Shown: positions 1 through 9,142, counted from the stretch's first letter. The stretch is 41,611 nucleotides of DNA from Leyella stercorea (GCF_021531355.1 NZ_JADYTS010000020.1:1-41611), one strand, 5' to 3'. Numbers and translations: made by a program. The notes: generated by a model from the letters alone, not told the origin.

Positions 1-2
1 AG

Positions 3-3000
3 GGCAATCAAATGGTAGCGATAGAGCCGAGTCAGAGCCTGTTCACCAAACTACAGTTGAAGGCAGGAGGACTGGGCCGAAAGTTCCAAAACACCATATT
101 CGAGAACTATGACATCAGCAACAAGCACGACGTTGTGGTGATGAACCCGCCGTTCGGTACAGCCGGTGCAACAGCCATTGCCCACTTGGGTAAGGCATTC
201 AAACACTTGGAGGAAGGCGGTCGTGTTGTGGCCCTTATTCCAAGAGGTTCGACAGACAAGAAGTTTGACAAATGGATTGAGGGCGAGAAGACCGCCGTAA
301 TGCGTGCGGAGGTAGAGCTGCCCGACATCGTGTTCGAACAGGCAGGTACGAAGGTAGTATGCCGTGTGGTAGTAGTGGACAAGATAAGCAACAAGGCTAT
401 GCGAGCCAAAGCTGGCAGCGTAGAGAAATGGGACTTGGGCGGTCACTACGACAAGATAGAGGACTTCTTCGAGGATTTGCGCGATGTGGAAATGCCCGAC
501 CGCATTATCGACACGAACGCGATAATGATGAAGAAGAGCAAGCAGACCGTGAAGGATTTGAAGGAGTTGAAGAATGTGACGGTAGACATGGACGAGCGTG
601 GAATTAATGTCCGTGTAAGAGGAAGCTGGGACGAGTACGCTTTCCCCTTTGGCATGGAGGGATATAGTGCCGAGCAGAAGAAGAAATTCCTCGCCAGTAC
701 GTACGAGACCTTTGAACAGCAGGAACGTCAGACAAGAAACGAGACGAGCCAGGCTGTGCTTGCGGAGCTTAAGAAACTGACTTGCAAGTTGGCTGACATG
801 ACCGAGGAGGAAATGCAGAGATACTTGAAGAAGAAGTACGAGGGCAAGGGTGTGATGTACAGAATCGAGCATGCTGCCGAGGTGTATAATAAGGCGAAGC
901 AGCATTACCGCATGGAACTTGGCAACACCTTCTCAGACAGCAAGGAACACTTTGATGCTGTGAGAGACAGAGCTGTGGAGGAGAAAGGTATCGTTATGCC
1001 TAATCTGAATAAGGAGAAGGTGAAAGTTGTAGAGGTTGAGAAGCATGGCTTTGGAGAAAACAAGGCAGATGCTATTAAAAATGCACGTATATGGGCTAAA
1101 GACAATCTCGCTACAAAGAATGGCGATATGCCGACTATGCGCGATGGCACACCTTATATTATAAGCAAGGCAGCAATAGACAAATATCTTTCCAATAGCG
1201 CAATATCAAAAAGCGAAGACCCATTTGTTCACCTTTCCGTTCTTCCAAAGTTGACAGATGTTATCCATGAAAGCATCGAGGCAGAGATTCATCCTGATTA
1301 CAAGAAGGGTGAGGACGGATTGCGTAGTGTAGAGAATGGATACGGAGAAGGAGTTTTGGTGCATAGACTTTATGGTGCAGTAGAGATAGGCGGTAAGATG
1401 TACCGTGTGAAGACTACTATGCAAGAGTTTAGAGGAGGGGAAGAAAACAAACCTCATAGCTATGAGGTAACAAAAATAGAGCTGCTTGACTCCCCTGGAA
1501 AGCGAGAAAATCCCGACAGACCACCTTTGGTTTCATCAAACAACTCTATTGATACTGCAAAGTTACTGCAAGGAGTTGAGAAATCCTACGATTCGGGCAA
1601 AAAGTTGCTTGATGAGAGCAAAGATTTAACAGATGGGGAGACTTTGTTTAGGAAAGAGGAAGGTAAGTCTGGTGACGCCTCACTGGGCCTATCTAAGCCG
1701 ACTGAGCCAGAGCGTAAACCTGACGGCCGTATTGTTCCTGCTGACGTTGACAAGAAGGTGGTGAGCGAGATTGAGGAGAAGTTTGAGAAGAAGTTGTCTG
1801 AGCTTGTAAATTTAGCTAAGACAGAAGAAGACAAAGCCAAAATCAGAGAACATGTACGGAATGAAATTATAGAATTTTCACGATTAACTAAAACAGAAAT
1901 AGAAAATGAGAGAAAGAATATCCAAAGAGACCTTGGAAATGTACTGGATGATAGAGCTAAAATCCGAAGTGAGAAAATCCTATCTGCAACTGGGGCTGCA
2001 TTTGCCGCCGATAGGGAGTTGGAGTATCGAAGAGTTAGAGCAGGACGTCTCAGAGAATCTTTCGGTCTGCAAGCCGGAACAGAAACAAGAGCTGATGAGA
2101 TTGAAAGACTTTATAAGGAAGTTCTGGCAAGAGAAACAGGACTCCCTCGCGAAGACCGGGAGAAGCTGGAAGCTCTCGCCGGACGGTGCAGTAATCTTTC
2201 GATGAGGCTTGGCGTTGCGTTTAAGAATATAGACGTACCCAAGGAAAGAGGACTGTTTGGCATGTCAAGCAGTGGACGTACAATAGACTATTATATAGAC
2301 ACTATGGTGCGGACTTCAACGAACACCCAAAGAGAGCTTGCAACTACGCTACTTCACGAAATGATACACCAAGCTACAGCAGGAACATTATATCTTGCAG
2401 AGAAAGGTTTGGGCAAAGAATGGTTGACCGAGAAACAAAGAAAGGCAACCGACACCATTTTTGAGATATACAACAAGGTAAGCAAGGACCCAAAACGCTT
2501 TGCTGAATCTCCGTATGGTCTTGAAGATGCATACGAGCTGACAGCTCAAATGGCCGACCCTCTCCAAAGAAAGGCTATGGACAAGTTTGAAACCATTGTC
2601 GCTGCATTAAGAAAGCGCGGTGATTCGGACAGTAGAAATCTGTGGCAGAGATTCAAGGACGCCATAAAGGCTCTGTTTGAAATCTCGGACAAGGACAAGA
2701 TGGACAAGGCTATTAACTATATCTTGGACGACTTCAACCAAAGCATTGACGACGCTGCGATGAGAATGTGGGAAGAGGAGATTAGTCCTGAGGGTGATAA
2801 GCCTCGCTATGCCTCGCTGAGCCTTACTGAGCCATTGGAAGGCAGGATTGCTGAGACTGTGGAGAAAGTATCGAAGCAGACTGGCGGTAAGGTGAAGATG
2901 GTGAACTCGGTTGAGGAGATTGGCAACGAGCAGGTGCGCCGTGACATTGAGAACGGTAAGCAGGTGACTGGCTGGTATGACGAGGCAATTGTACAAAGTT

Positions 3001-3008
3001 ACATATAA
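3..3008 (+). CDS. Partial polyvalent mobile-element protein (N6-methylase, LPD3-like, metallopeptidase-like), C-terminally truncated
   Basis: The frame is open from position 3, so the true start lies upstream. The first residues fit the segment after SAM motif I of an N6-adenine methylase, followed at about residues 45-50 by catalytic-type NPPFG. Around residues 340-500 there is a region like the LPD3 domain of polyvalent proteins (AIDKYLSNSAISKSEDP, HLSVLPKL, HRLYGAVEIGGKMYRVKTT). Near residue 780 LLHEMIHQ gives an HExxH zinc-peptidase motif. Such multidomain proteins are carried by Bacteroidales conjugative elements and phages, where they are thought to act on DNA or on host defences during transfer. 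The C-terminus stops at GWYDEAIVQSYI. From memory of relatives, GWYDE or a similar string normally leads into a further metallopeptidase segment, so this copy looks truncated near 2985. Domain assignments are from memory of motifs. Confidence 0.75.
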   Translation, partial: GNQMVAIEPSQSLFTKLQLKAGGLGRKFQNTIFENYDISNKHDVVVMNPPFGTAGATAIAHLGKAFKHLEEGGRVVALIPRGSTDKKFDKWIEGEKTAVMRAEVELPDIVFEQAGTKVVCRVVVVDKISNKAMRAKAGSVEKWDLGGHYDKIEDFFEDLRDVEMPDRIIDTNAIMMKKSKQTVKDLKELKNVTVDMDERGINVRVRGSWDEYAFPFGMEGYSAEQKKKFLASTYETFEQQERQTRNETSQAVLAELKKLTCKLADMTEEEMQRYLKKKYEGKGVMYRIEHAAEVYNKAKQHYRMELGNTFSDSKEHFDAVRDRAVEEKGIVMPNLNKEKVKVVEVEKHGFGENKADAIKNARIWAKDNLATKNGDMPTMRDGTPYIISKAAIDKYLSNSAISKSEDPFVHLSVLPKLTDVIHESIEAEIHPDYKKGEDGLRSVENGYGEGVLVHRLYGAVEIGGKMYRVKTTMQEFRGGEENKPHSYEVTKIELLDSPGKRENPDRPPLVSSNNSIDTAKLLQGVEKSYDSGKKLLDESKDLTDGETLFRKEEGKSGDASLGLSKPTEPERKPDGRIVPADVDKKVVSEIEEKFEKKLSELVNLAKTEEDKAKIREHVRNEIIEFSRLTKTEIENERKNIQRDLGNVLDDRAKIRSEKILSATGAAFAADRELEYRRVRAGRLRESFGLQAGTETRADEIERLYKEVLARETGLPREDREKLEALAGRCSNLSMRLGVAFKNIDVPKERGLFGMSSSGRTIDYYIDTMVRTSTNTQRELATTLLHEMIHQATAGTLYLAEKGLGKEWLTEKQRKATDTIFEIYNKVSKDPKRFAESPYGLEDAYELTAQMADPLQRKAMDKFETIVAALRKRGDSDSRNLWQRFKDAIKALFEISDKDKMDKAINYILDDFNQSIDDAAMRMWEEEISPEGDKPRYASLSLTEPLEGRIAETVEKVSKQTGGKVKMVNSVEEIGNEQVRRDIENGKQVTGWYDEAIVQSYI

Positions 3009-3051
3009 AAACGCTGACTATTCTTCTTCTCATTCCATGCAAGATTTTTGA

Positions 3052-3059
3052 TACTTTTG
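3052..3059 (+). promoter_or_regulatory. Bacteroidota -7 box (TACTTTTG) for the lipoprotein gene
   Basis: TACTTTTG matches TAnnTTTG exactly and lies 37 nt before the ATG at 3097. No good -33 TTTG is present at the usual distance, so strength is uncertain. Confidence 0.45.
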
Positions 3060-3096
3060 CATTTTAATAGTAGTGATAAACATAAAGAAGAAAACT

Positions 3097-3534
3097 ATGA
3101 AAAGAAGATTATGGTTATTGTTACTATTGGTTATTCCACTTTTTATATCCTCTTGCAGTAAAGAAGATGGCGACTGGGACCCTATGAAGTGGCAAACAGA
3201 AGTAAAGAAATCAAGTGACGGCAATATTCATGTATCGCCAAATGGAGGCACGTTTGTCTTCTATTGTAAAAACTACAGTTCGTTTTGGCTGACAGAAGTA
3301 ACCGAATCAGAGCCTGGAGGCACTGAAAAGCACTTTTATGCCGAATACAACGACCACGAAAACTTTTCCATAAAATCAGATTGGCTGACAGCTAAGTGCG
3401 AGGGTAACAAGTTGACCGTGACGATTCAGCCAACCACATCAAACGGTTTTCGCTTCATCAAACTTGAAATAGAAGCCGGTGACGTTTTTGATGAATTCAA
3501 CTTCAGACAATCTGGACTGAAGACTGGATTGTAA
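3097..3534 (+). CDS. Small lipoprotein of unknown function
   Basis: 145 aa. The N-terminus MKRRLWLLLLLVIPLFISSC is a lipoprotein signal with lipobox ISSC. The following SKEDGDWD is acidic, as in the Bacteroidota lipoprotein export signal that directs proteins to the cell surface. The rest is rich in beta-type sequence with a WLTAKCEGNKLTVTIQPTTSN stretch resembling the short all-beta BACON-type repeats, but the match is too weak for a domain call. A GTG 24 nt upstream is in frame; ATG 3097 is preferred because it gives a compact positively charged n-region. The gene stands alone between the mobile-element remnant and a convergent peptidase gene. No function is claimed. Confidence 0.75.
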   Translation: MKRRLWLLLLLVIPLFISSCSKEDGDWDPMKWQTEVKKSSDGNIHVSPNGGTFVFYCKNYSSFWLTEVTESEPGGTEKHFYAEYNDHENFSIKSDWLTAKCEGNKLTVTIQPTTSNGFRFIKLEIEAGDVFDEFNFRQSGLKTGL

Positions 3535-3587
3535 CAAACAGGTCCTTATCTAAAAAACATACTATAAGAATCAAGTAGTATGCAAAC

Positions 3588-3620
3588 ACAGCTTCCATAC
3601 TTTCGCAGTATGGAAGCTGT
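3588..3620. terminator. Perfect 14-bp hairpin between convergent genes
   Basis: Arms at 3588-3601 and 3607-3620 pair perfectly around the 5-nt loop TTCGC. A second dyad, CATACTA/TAGTATG (3558-3564 and 3576-3582), lies just before it. The position between two convergent genes fits a shared terminator, although the U-tract is weak on both sides. Confidence 0.6.
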
Positions 3621-3670
3621 CTTTATATCACTACATCATCTTTTACAATTAAGAAGTGGAGCGGTGAACA

Positions 3671-5818
3671 TTATTTGCTATTCACCTGATTCCATTTCGG
3701 AGGGTTCACGCCAAGCATATTCTTCACAAAGAAATCATAGCGTTTGTGCTCGCCATAGAGTTCGCCCATAGTATGGTGGGCACCAGGAATGACCACGAGC
3801 TCAAAATCCTTGTTGGCTTTCTGCAAGGCATTCACAACTTGATATGTACTCGACGGATCTACATTATCGTCTATCTCGCCTACTACGAGCATAAGCGGAC
3901 GCTCCAGCTTATGGGCATTCTCCACATTGCTACACTCCACGTAACTTGAGTCAACGGGCCAACTCATCCACTGCTCGTTCCACCATATCTTATCCATACG
4001 GTTGTCGTGACAACCACATGCGCTGTAAGCAGCCTTATAGAAGTCGCCATGCAGCAATACGGCTGTGGTACTCTCCTGTCCGCCAGCCGAGCAACCATAG
4101 ATGCCAACATTGTCGATGTCCATATAAGGATACTTCTTAGCCGCAGCCTTAATCCAAAGTTCACGGTCTGGGAATCCGGCGTCCTTAAGATTCTTGTAGC
4201 AAACCTCCTCAAATTTCTTGCCTCTATATGAAGTGCCCATTGCATCGAGCTGAACTACAATGAATCCTAATTCGACCAACGAAGTGGTATACCTATTGTA
4301 TGGCATAAAACTCTTAGGAGTGTATGCATCGCCCGGACCGGAATAAATGTATTCTATAACCGGATATTTCTTGTTAGGATTGAAGTTACTTGGACGCTGT
4401 ATTATACCCCACATATCAGTTTTGCCGTCACGACCTTTTGCTACAAACACCTCAGGTGTCTGCCATCCATGCTTCCTCAAGGTTGAAATATCTGCAGTTT
4501 CCAGAGTCTTTACGAGCTTGCCAGTCTGCGCATCTCTGAGCACTGTGACCGGAGCCGTATCCACCTTCGAATATGTATCTAACATGTAGCGATAGTCGTA
4601 GGTATATTGTACACTGTGGTTGCCCTCTTCAGGAGTGAGCGCCACCAGATTCTTACCGTCCATACCTATCTTATAATAATGTACTAGATAAGGGTCCTCA
4701 TTCTTGTTCATACCACATGCCGAGAAGTAGATTTCTCCCTTCTCCTCGTCCACACGCTGAATGCCGCGTACAAACCATTCGCCCTTGGTAATCTGACGAA
4801 TCACCTTGGCCTTCTGCACATCATATAGATACAGATGATTCCAATTGTCGCGCTCGCTCAGCCATAGTAGCTGCTTACCGTCTTTGATAAACTGGCGCCA
4901 AAGACGCGAATAGTTCACGAAGGTATTGGCACGCTCCTCCACCACGGTACGAAGTTTTCCTGTCTCGGCATCCATCGCCAACATCTGATAGAGATGATGA
5001 CCACGCTGATTGTACTCCATCGTCACCTCCTTGCTGTCGGGTGTCCATTGCATCCACTCCAGAGCATACTGGTTTTCTATTAGATGCTTGTCAGCCTCTA
5101 CCTTCTTGCCAGAAGCCACATCAATGATAACTGGAAAATGCTGTGGCACCGCATCACCAGGCTTGGCATACTCTTGTTTGTGGAGTATAGGCTGCAACTG
5201 GTCGGAAGGCGAAGATTCTACATAGTAAACATAACGCTTCTCTACGGGCACTCGCTTGCAGACAAAGATGTGCTTACTATCAGGACTCCACTGGATGCGA
5301 TTGCTGTAATAGCAGCCTATAGTGCCGTCTTGAGTAAGGATTCGCTTGGCTTCTGTATAAGGTTTTCCTGCCTCATGAATCACTACATTATAACCTTCTA
5401 TATAAGCCTCCATCTTGCCATCAGGCGATAGTACTGGATAAGCATCCTTCTCCTCGTCTACCTCCATCCAATGGCGCACGTGGCGTCTGCCAAATCTGGG
5501 CTTATTGACAGGACGAGGCTTTATGCCCAAAGCTTTCTCCATCGCTTGCTGCGAATCGTAGGTTTTCAGTTCATCCTTGTCGGCATCATACGAAACAAAC
5601 TTCTTGCCTTGAGGAGTAGAAATCTGATAATGCAACACGTGCGAAGAGTCACACCAAGCCGACGAGCGTACCCAGTGAAACACGGAGTCGGCAACGAATT
5701 GACGACGCACGTCATAGGCTCTGTTGTAATCCTCTACTGTTCCCTGTGCTGAAGCAGTAGCTACAGGCATTGCCAAAGCCATGCCCATCAGCGAAATTCC
5801 TAAAATATTATTCTTCAT
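3671..5818 (-). CDS. S9B dipeptidyl-peptidase IV-like serine peptidase, exported
   Basis: 715 aa. The N-terminus (about 25 aa ending near ATASA) is a Sec signal peptide, so the enzyme is predicted to be periplasmic or surface located. The middle part is a DPP IV-type propeller with repeated strand motifs such as QWSPDSKHIFV and QWTPDSKEVTM. The C-terminal alpha/beta hydrolase has the nucleophile in GCSAGG (Ser577), the acid in GEIDDNVDPS (Asp650) and the base in GAHHTMG (His681 or His682). Family members release N-terminal dipeptides, often X-Pro, from peptides and support amino-acid fermentation in oral and gut Bacteroidales. It is transcribed alone, with a -7 box at 5862-5869. The exact dipeptide specificity cannot be read from sequence. 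Confidence 0.92.
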   Translation of the reverse strand: MKNNILGISLMGMALAMPVATASAQGTVEDYNRAYDVRRQFVADSVFHWVRSSAWCDSSHVLHYQISTPQGKKFVSYDADKDELKTYDSQQAMEKALGIKPRPVNKPRFGRRHVRHWMEVDEEKDAYPVLSPDGKMEAYIEGYNVVIHEAGKPYTEAKRILTQDGTIGCYYSNRIQWSPDSKHIFVCKRVPVEKRYVYYVESSPSDQLQPILHKQEYAKPGDAVPQHFPVIIDVASGKKVEADKHLIENQYALEWMQWTPDSKEVTMEYNQRGHHLYQMLAMDAETGKLRTVVEERANTFVNYSRLWRQFIKDGKQLLWLSERDNWNHLYLYDVQKAKVIRQITKGEWFVRGIQRVDEEKGEIYFSACGMNKNEDPYLVHYYKIGMDGKNLVALTPEEGNHSVQYTYDYRYMLDTYSKVDTAPVTVLRDAQTGKLVKTLETADISTLRKHGWQTPEVFVAKGRDGKTDMWGIIQRPSNFNPNKKYPVIEYIYSGPGDAYTPKSFMPYNRYTTSLVELGFIVVQLDAMGTSYRGKKFEEVCYKNLKDAGFPDRELWIKAAAKKYPYMDIDNVGIYGCSAGGQESTTAVLLHGDFYKAAYSACGCHDNRMDKIWWNEQWMSWPVDSSYVECSNVENAHKLERPLMLVVGEIDDNVDPSSTYQVVNALQKANKDFELVVIPGAHHTMGELYGEHKRYDFFVKNMLGVNPPKWNQVNSK

Positions 5819-5861
5819 TATACTTGACTATTAAATGTTTTTCACTATTATGAATCGTCTT

Positions 5862-5869
5862 CAAACATA
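5862..5869 (-). promoter_or_regulatory. -7 box for the DPP IV-like gene
   Basis: Plus-strand CAAACATA reads TATGTTTG on the minus strand, matching TAnnTTTG, 43 nt before the start codon. No convincing -33 box is seen because the tRNA terminator palindrome occupies that region. Confidence 0.4.
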
Positions 5870-5872
5870 CCA

Positions 5873-5930
5873 TCACAAACTAAAAAAAGAGGACTTTACC
5901 GAAGTAAAATCCTCTTTTTTTAGTTTGTGA
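5873..5930 (-). terminator. Long palindromic terminator downstream of tRNA-Arg
   Basis: A 58-bp palindrome. The core stem is 5889-5899 with 5904-5914 (one wobble) around the loop CGAA, flanked by A7 and T7, and the complementarity continues outward to 5873 and 5930. In the minus direction it gives a strong stem followed by a U run directly after the tRNA. The outermost three bases coincide with the 3' end of the tRNA. Confidence 0.8.
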
Positions 5931-6002
5931 TTCCGTTGGGGTTCGAACCCAAGACCCACAGCTTAGAAGGCTGTTGCTCTAATCCAACTGAGCTACGGAA
6001 CC
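5928..6002 (-). tRNA. tRNA-Arg (anticodon UCU)
   Basis: Reverse complement folds into a full cloverleaf of 75 nt: acceptor GGTTCCG with CGGAATC (one G-U pair), D arm with AGCTCAGTTGGATTAGAGC, anticodon stem ACAGC/GCTGT around loop CTTCTAA, and T arm GGGTTCGAACCC-like. The anticodon TCT reads AGA/AGG. The discriminator base is A and CCA is not encoded. A complete promoter lies upstream and a strong hairpin follows. Confidence 0.95.
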
Positions 6003-6015
6003 TACAAATCGAGTG

Positions 6016-6046
6016 CAAAGGTAATGTTTTTTTTCTAATTGGCAAA
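6016..6046 (-). promoter_or_regulatory. Promoter of tRNA-Arg
   Basis: On the minus strand TTTG (6046-6043) and TACCTTTG (6023-6016) are separated by 19 bp, the classic Bacteroidota -33/-7 pair, with the tRNA 5' end 13 nt beyond the -7 box. Confidence 0.75.
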
Positions 6047-6128
6047 AACTGACTCGACTTTTATGCAAAAAAATTGCTATAGAGGTGTATTTTAGCTATA
6101 AATAGCACTATAGTTAGGGGCGAATATG

Positions 6129-6761
6129 TTATTCTTCGCCCTTTAGCACCGGCAGCGAGATGTGATATTTCACAGCGAGGATGCGTATTGCCACAATGAG
6201 GAAGAATGCGATGATGACCGAAATGGTCATGTCGCAACCGCACTCTACGAGTCCCCAGTATGCCAAACCTCCTATGACGCTCGCCATGGCGTATATCTCC
6301 TTCTGGAAGATAACGGGCACGTTGTTGAGCAACACGTCACGGATTACACCGCCTGCCGATCCTGTTATGGTTCCCATTATTATCGCCACCCAGAATGCAT
6401 GACCGCAATCGAGCGTCTTCTGCAGACCGGCTACCGTGAAAAGCGCCAGACCTAATGTGTCAAAGAAAAACCATGTATTGTCCAATCGCTTGAGCGAACG
6501 GGCAAAGACAATGACAAACAGCTGCGCCATAAACGTACAGATGAGGTATATGGAAGAGGTCATCCAGAAAGGAGTCACTCCCAACATCATATCACGCAGC
6601 GTACCGCCACCAATGGCCACGGCAACGCCACATACAAATCCTCCAAACCAATCGAAACGCTTGGCAGCTGCATGGCGTATGCCCGAGATGGCGAAGGCGA
6701 ATGTTCCCAAAAACTCTATCACATTGAGCAGTGGGCCGTAAAGATCTTCATTAGGCATCAT
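6129..6761 (-). CDS. UPF0126/TRIC-type membrane channel protein
   Basis: 210 aa with about six to seven hydrophobic segments. Two internal repeats each carry a glycine-rich turn followed by RD: GGGTLRDMMLG near residue 50 and GGVIRDVLLNN near residue 138. This duplicated signature is typical of UPF0126 (YicG-like) proteins, whose bacterial members are homologous to TRIC trimeric cation channels. It is therefore predicted to be an inner-membrane cation channel; the physiological ion is unknown. The start ATG overlaps the TGA of the dehydrogenase upstream by 4 bp (ATGA), implying translational coupling in the rarA operon. Confidence 0.88.
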   Translation of the reverse strand: MMPNEDLYGPLLNVIEFLGTFAFAISGIRHAAAKRFDWFGGFVCGVAVAIGGGTLRDMMLGVTPFWMTSSIYLICTFMAQLFVIVFARSLKRLDNTWFFFDTLGLALFTVAGLQKTLDCGHAFWVAIIMGTITGSAGGVIRDVLLNNVPVIFQKEIYAMASVIGGLAYWGLVECGCDMTISVIIAFFLIVAIRILAVKYHISLPVLKGEE

Positions 6762-7717
6762 ATCTTGTTCACTACATTTTGGGGTGTTCCATTAAGAAAA
6801 GCCTTGATATTGTTCTCGGCAATACTCATAAGTCTGGTGCGTGCCTCTACCGATGCCCATGCCACATGCGGCGTTATATAGGCGTGAGGTTCGCAGAACA
6901 GCGGGTTGTCACCCGACGGTGGCTCTGAGCACATCACATCGGCACAGTAGGCTCCTACCTTGCCCGTGTGCAAGGCTGCCGCCATGTCGTTCTCGTCGAC
7001 CAGTGGTCCGCGTCCTGTATTTACTATTATCACTCCGTCGCGCATGTGCTGTATGGTGTCGGCGCAGATGAGTCGGTTGGTCTCTTCGTTGAGCGGACAG
7101 TGTAGGGTGATGATGTCGCTTACGCTCAGCAGTCCTTCCATCGTTGCCTTCTTTATGCCCTGCGGCAACTGGTCGGAACTCTTGCTTGTATAAGCATATA
7201 CATTCATACCGAAGCAGAGAGCTATCGAAGCCACCTTCATACCGATATGTCCCAATCCTACAATACCAATATTCTTGCTAGCCAACTCTACCAGCGGACT
7301 GTCCCAATAGCAGAAATCGGGGCAACGGCTCCACTCTCCGTCGCGCGAAGCACGTGCATAATGGTCTACCTGATTGGTGACGTTGAGAATGTGGGCAAAT
7401 GTATGTTGCGCCACGCTGTCGGTGCTATAGGCAGGAATGTTTGTCACTACGATGCCGTGGCGTGAAGCCGCCTCAAGGTCAACTACATTATATCCGGTAG
7501 CCAGCACACCTATATATTTGGTATTGGTGAGGCGTGCAATGGTGTCGGCATTGAACACTGTCTTGTTGGTGAGCGCAATCTCGGCATCGCCAACATGACT
7601 CAAAACTTCATCGGGCGCAGTGCGCTCGTATACGGTAAGGTCGCCAAACTGCTCTATGCCGCTCCACGACATATCGCCAGGATTAACACCTTTTCCGTCT
7701 AAAACTACTATTTTCAT
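6758..7717 (-). CDS. D-isomer-specific 2-hydroxyacid dehydrogenase
   Basis: 319 aa, the usual family length. The Rossmann dinucleotide motif is GLGHIG near residue 152. The catalytic set is visible: Arg in NTGRGPLVDE, Glu in CSEPPSGDNPLF and His in PHVAWAS. Members reduce 2-keto acids (glycerate, lactate or related compounds) with NAD(P)H in the cytosol. Strand 2 of the cofactor site ends in YTSKS instead of the aspartate typical of NAD-preferring enzymes, so NADP use is possible. It sits 4 bp after rarA and overlaps the channel gene. Substrate cannot be decided; glycerate/hydroxypyruvate is the closest guess. Confidence 0.9.
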   Translation of the reverse strand: MKIVVLDGKGVNPGDMSWSGIEQFGDLTVYERTAPDEVLSHVGDAEIALTNKTVFNADTIARLTNTKYIGVLATGYNVVDLEAASRHGIVVTNIPAYSTDSVAQHTFAHILNVTNQVDHYARASRDGEWSRCPDFCYWDSPLVELASKNIGIVGLGHIGMKVASIALCFGMNVYAYTSKSSDQLPQGIKKATMEGLLSVSDIITLHCPLNEETNRLICADTIQHMRDGVIIVNTGRGPLVDENDMAAALHTGKVGAYCADVMCSEPPSGDNPLFCEPHAYITPHVAWASVEARTRLMSIAENNIKAFLNGTPQNVVNKI

Positions 7718-7721
7718 TTTT

Positions 7722-9002
7722 TCAATCTTTATCTTTAAATCTATCGCCCCAAAGGCGCAACATCTGTTGATACGATTTTTCCTCTACTGGCGAGTGTTGG
7801 GCATGCCATAGGCGTGTGTCAACCAATGCGTCGGGGAGGTATTGTTGGGGTGTGAAATTGCCCGGATAGTCGTGCGAGTATTTATATCCGTCGTGATAGC
7901 CCAGGCTTTGCATGAGTTGTGTGGGAGCATTGCGCAAATGCAATGGCACGGGCTGATTGCCAGTCTGCTTCACCAGCGACAGGGCATCGTTGATGGCCTT
8001 GTATGCCGAATTGCTCTTAGGACTTGTAGCGAGATACACTACAGCCTCAGCCAGCGGAATGCGTCCCTCGGGCCAACCTATCTTCATTACGGCATCGAAG
8101 GCGGCATTGGCAAGCAACAGGGTGTTTGGATTGGCAAGTCCTACGTCTTCGGCTGCTGATATCACCACACGTCGAGCTATGAACTGCGGGTCTTCGCCTG
8201 CCTCTATCATTCGTGCCATCCAGTAGAGAGCGGCATCGGGGTCGCTGCCACGAATGCTCTTGATGAATGCCGATATGATGTCGTAGTGCATGTCGCCCCC
8301 CTTGTCGTAAGCCAGTGGGTTCTGTTGCAAACGGCTTGCCACGATGTCGTCGGTGATGACAACAGGGTCGTTGCTGTCGGCCTCAACCACGAGTTCGAGG
8401 ATGTTGAGCAACTTGCGCGCGTCGCCACCGCTATAGCGCAGCATGGCGTCGGTCTCCTTCAGCTCGATGTGGCGCTTGGACAGTTCGGTGTCGGTAGTAA
8501 TGGCACGCTGAAGCAGTTCGAGCAGGTCGTCCTTGTCGAGCGACTTTAGCACATACAGCTGACAGCGCGACAGCAACGGGCGTATCACCTCAAACGAGGG
8601 GTTCTCTGTAGTGGCACCTATCAGCGTCACCACACCTCGCTCCACGGCACCGAGCAGCGAATCCTGCTGCGACTTCGAGAAGCGGTGAATCTCGTCGATA
8701 AACAGTATTGGCGATGCCGTACTGAAGAAACGTCCGCTCTTGGCACGCTCTATCACTTCGCGCACATCCTTCACACCCGACGTTACGGCACTCAGTGTGT
8801 AGAATGGAGTCTCGAGTTTGTTGGCAATAATCTGCGCCAACGTGGTCTTGCCCACACCCGGAGGTCCCCACAATATAAACGACGATATGCGCCCCGCGTC
8901 AATCATCTTGCGCAGGACGGCCCCCTCGCCCACCAAATGTTTCTGCCCGACATAATCGTCGAGAGTGCGAGGTCTCATTCTTTCAGCTAAAGGTTCACTC
9001 AT
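7722..9002 (-). CDS. rarA: Replication-associated recombination ATPase RarA (MgsA)
   Basis: 426 aa from ATG 9002. AAA+ ATPase with Walker A GPPGVGKT (residues 46-53), Walker B FIDEIHRF (Asp103-Glu104), the family stretch SAVTSGVKDVRE and sensor ATTENPSFEV. The C-terminal clamp-loader-like tetramerization region (GWPEGRIPLAEAVVYLATSPKS) is complete. RarA acts at stalled replication forks and binds SSB and DNA ends. An in-frame TTG at 9014 would add four residues, but the relatives start at MSEPLAERMRP, so ATG 9002 is chosen. It is the first gene of a tight three-gene operon. A possible -7 box (TAATTTTG, plus-strand CAAAATTA 9012-9019) lies just upstream of that ATG. Confidence 0.95.
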   Translation of the reverse strand: MSEPLAERMRPRTLDDYVGQKHLVGEGAVLRKMIDAGRISSFILWGPPGVGKTTLAQIIANKLETPFYTLSAVTSGVKDVREVIERAKSGRFFSTASPILFIDEIHRFSKSQQDSLLGAVERGVVTLIGATTENPSFEVIRPLLSRCQLYVLKSLDKDDLLELLQRAITTDTELSKRHIELKETDAMLRYSGGDARKLLNILELVVEADSNDPVVITDDIVASRLQQNPLAYDKGGDMHYDIISAFIKSIRGSDPDAALYWMARMIEAGEDPQFIARRVVISAAEDVGLANPNTLLLANAAFDAVMKIGWPEGRIPLAEAVVYLATSPKSNSAYKAINDALSLVKQTGNQPVPLHLRNAPTQLMQSLGYHDGYKYSHDYPGNFTPQQYLPDALVDTRLWHAQHSPVEEKSYQQMLRLWGDRFKDKD

Positions 9003-9111
9003 AAATCCTGACAAAATTATTAAATATAAATGATATACGCAACACTTGTATTCAAAAAACTTAACTCACGATTTTTTATAGCTCCGACGTATTATATTTT
9101 TCGATAAAAAC

Positions 9112-9142
9112 TTGTGAATTAGGAGTAAAGTATATACTTTTG
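9112..9142 (+). promoter_or_regulatory. Promoter of the acidic-tail protein gene
   Basis: TTGTG at 9112-9116 and TACTTTTG at 9135-9142 give -33-like and -7 boxes 18-19 bp apart. An 8-bp hairpin (9156-9163 with 9168-9175, one wobble) follows in the roughly 75-nt 5' leader. Confidence 0.6.

Noticed and set aside
51..905. 284-codon minus-strand frame opposite the methylase-like gene
   Set aside because: Leu/His-rich shadow of a motif-bearing coding region.
5928..6002. tRNA-Arg as integration site of the island
   Set aside because: The island begins about 13 kb away and no duplicated tRNA 3' end was seen at either edge.
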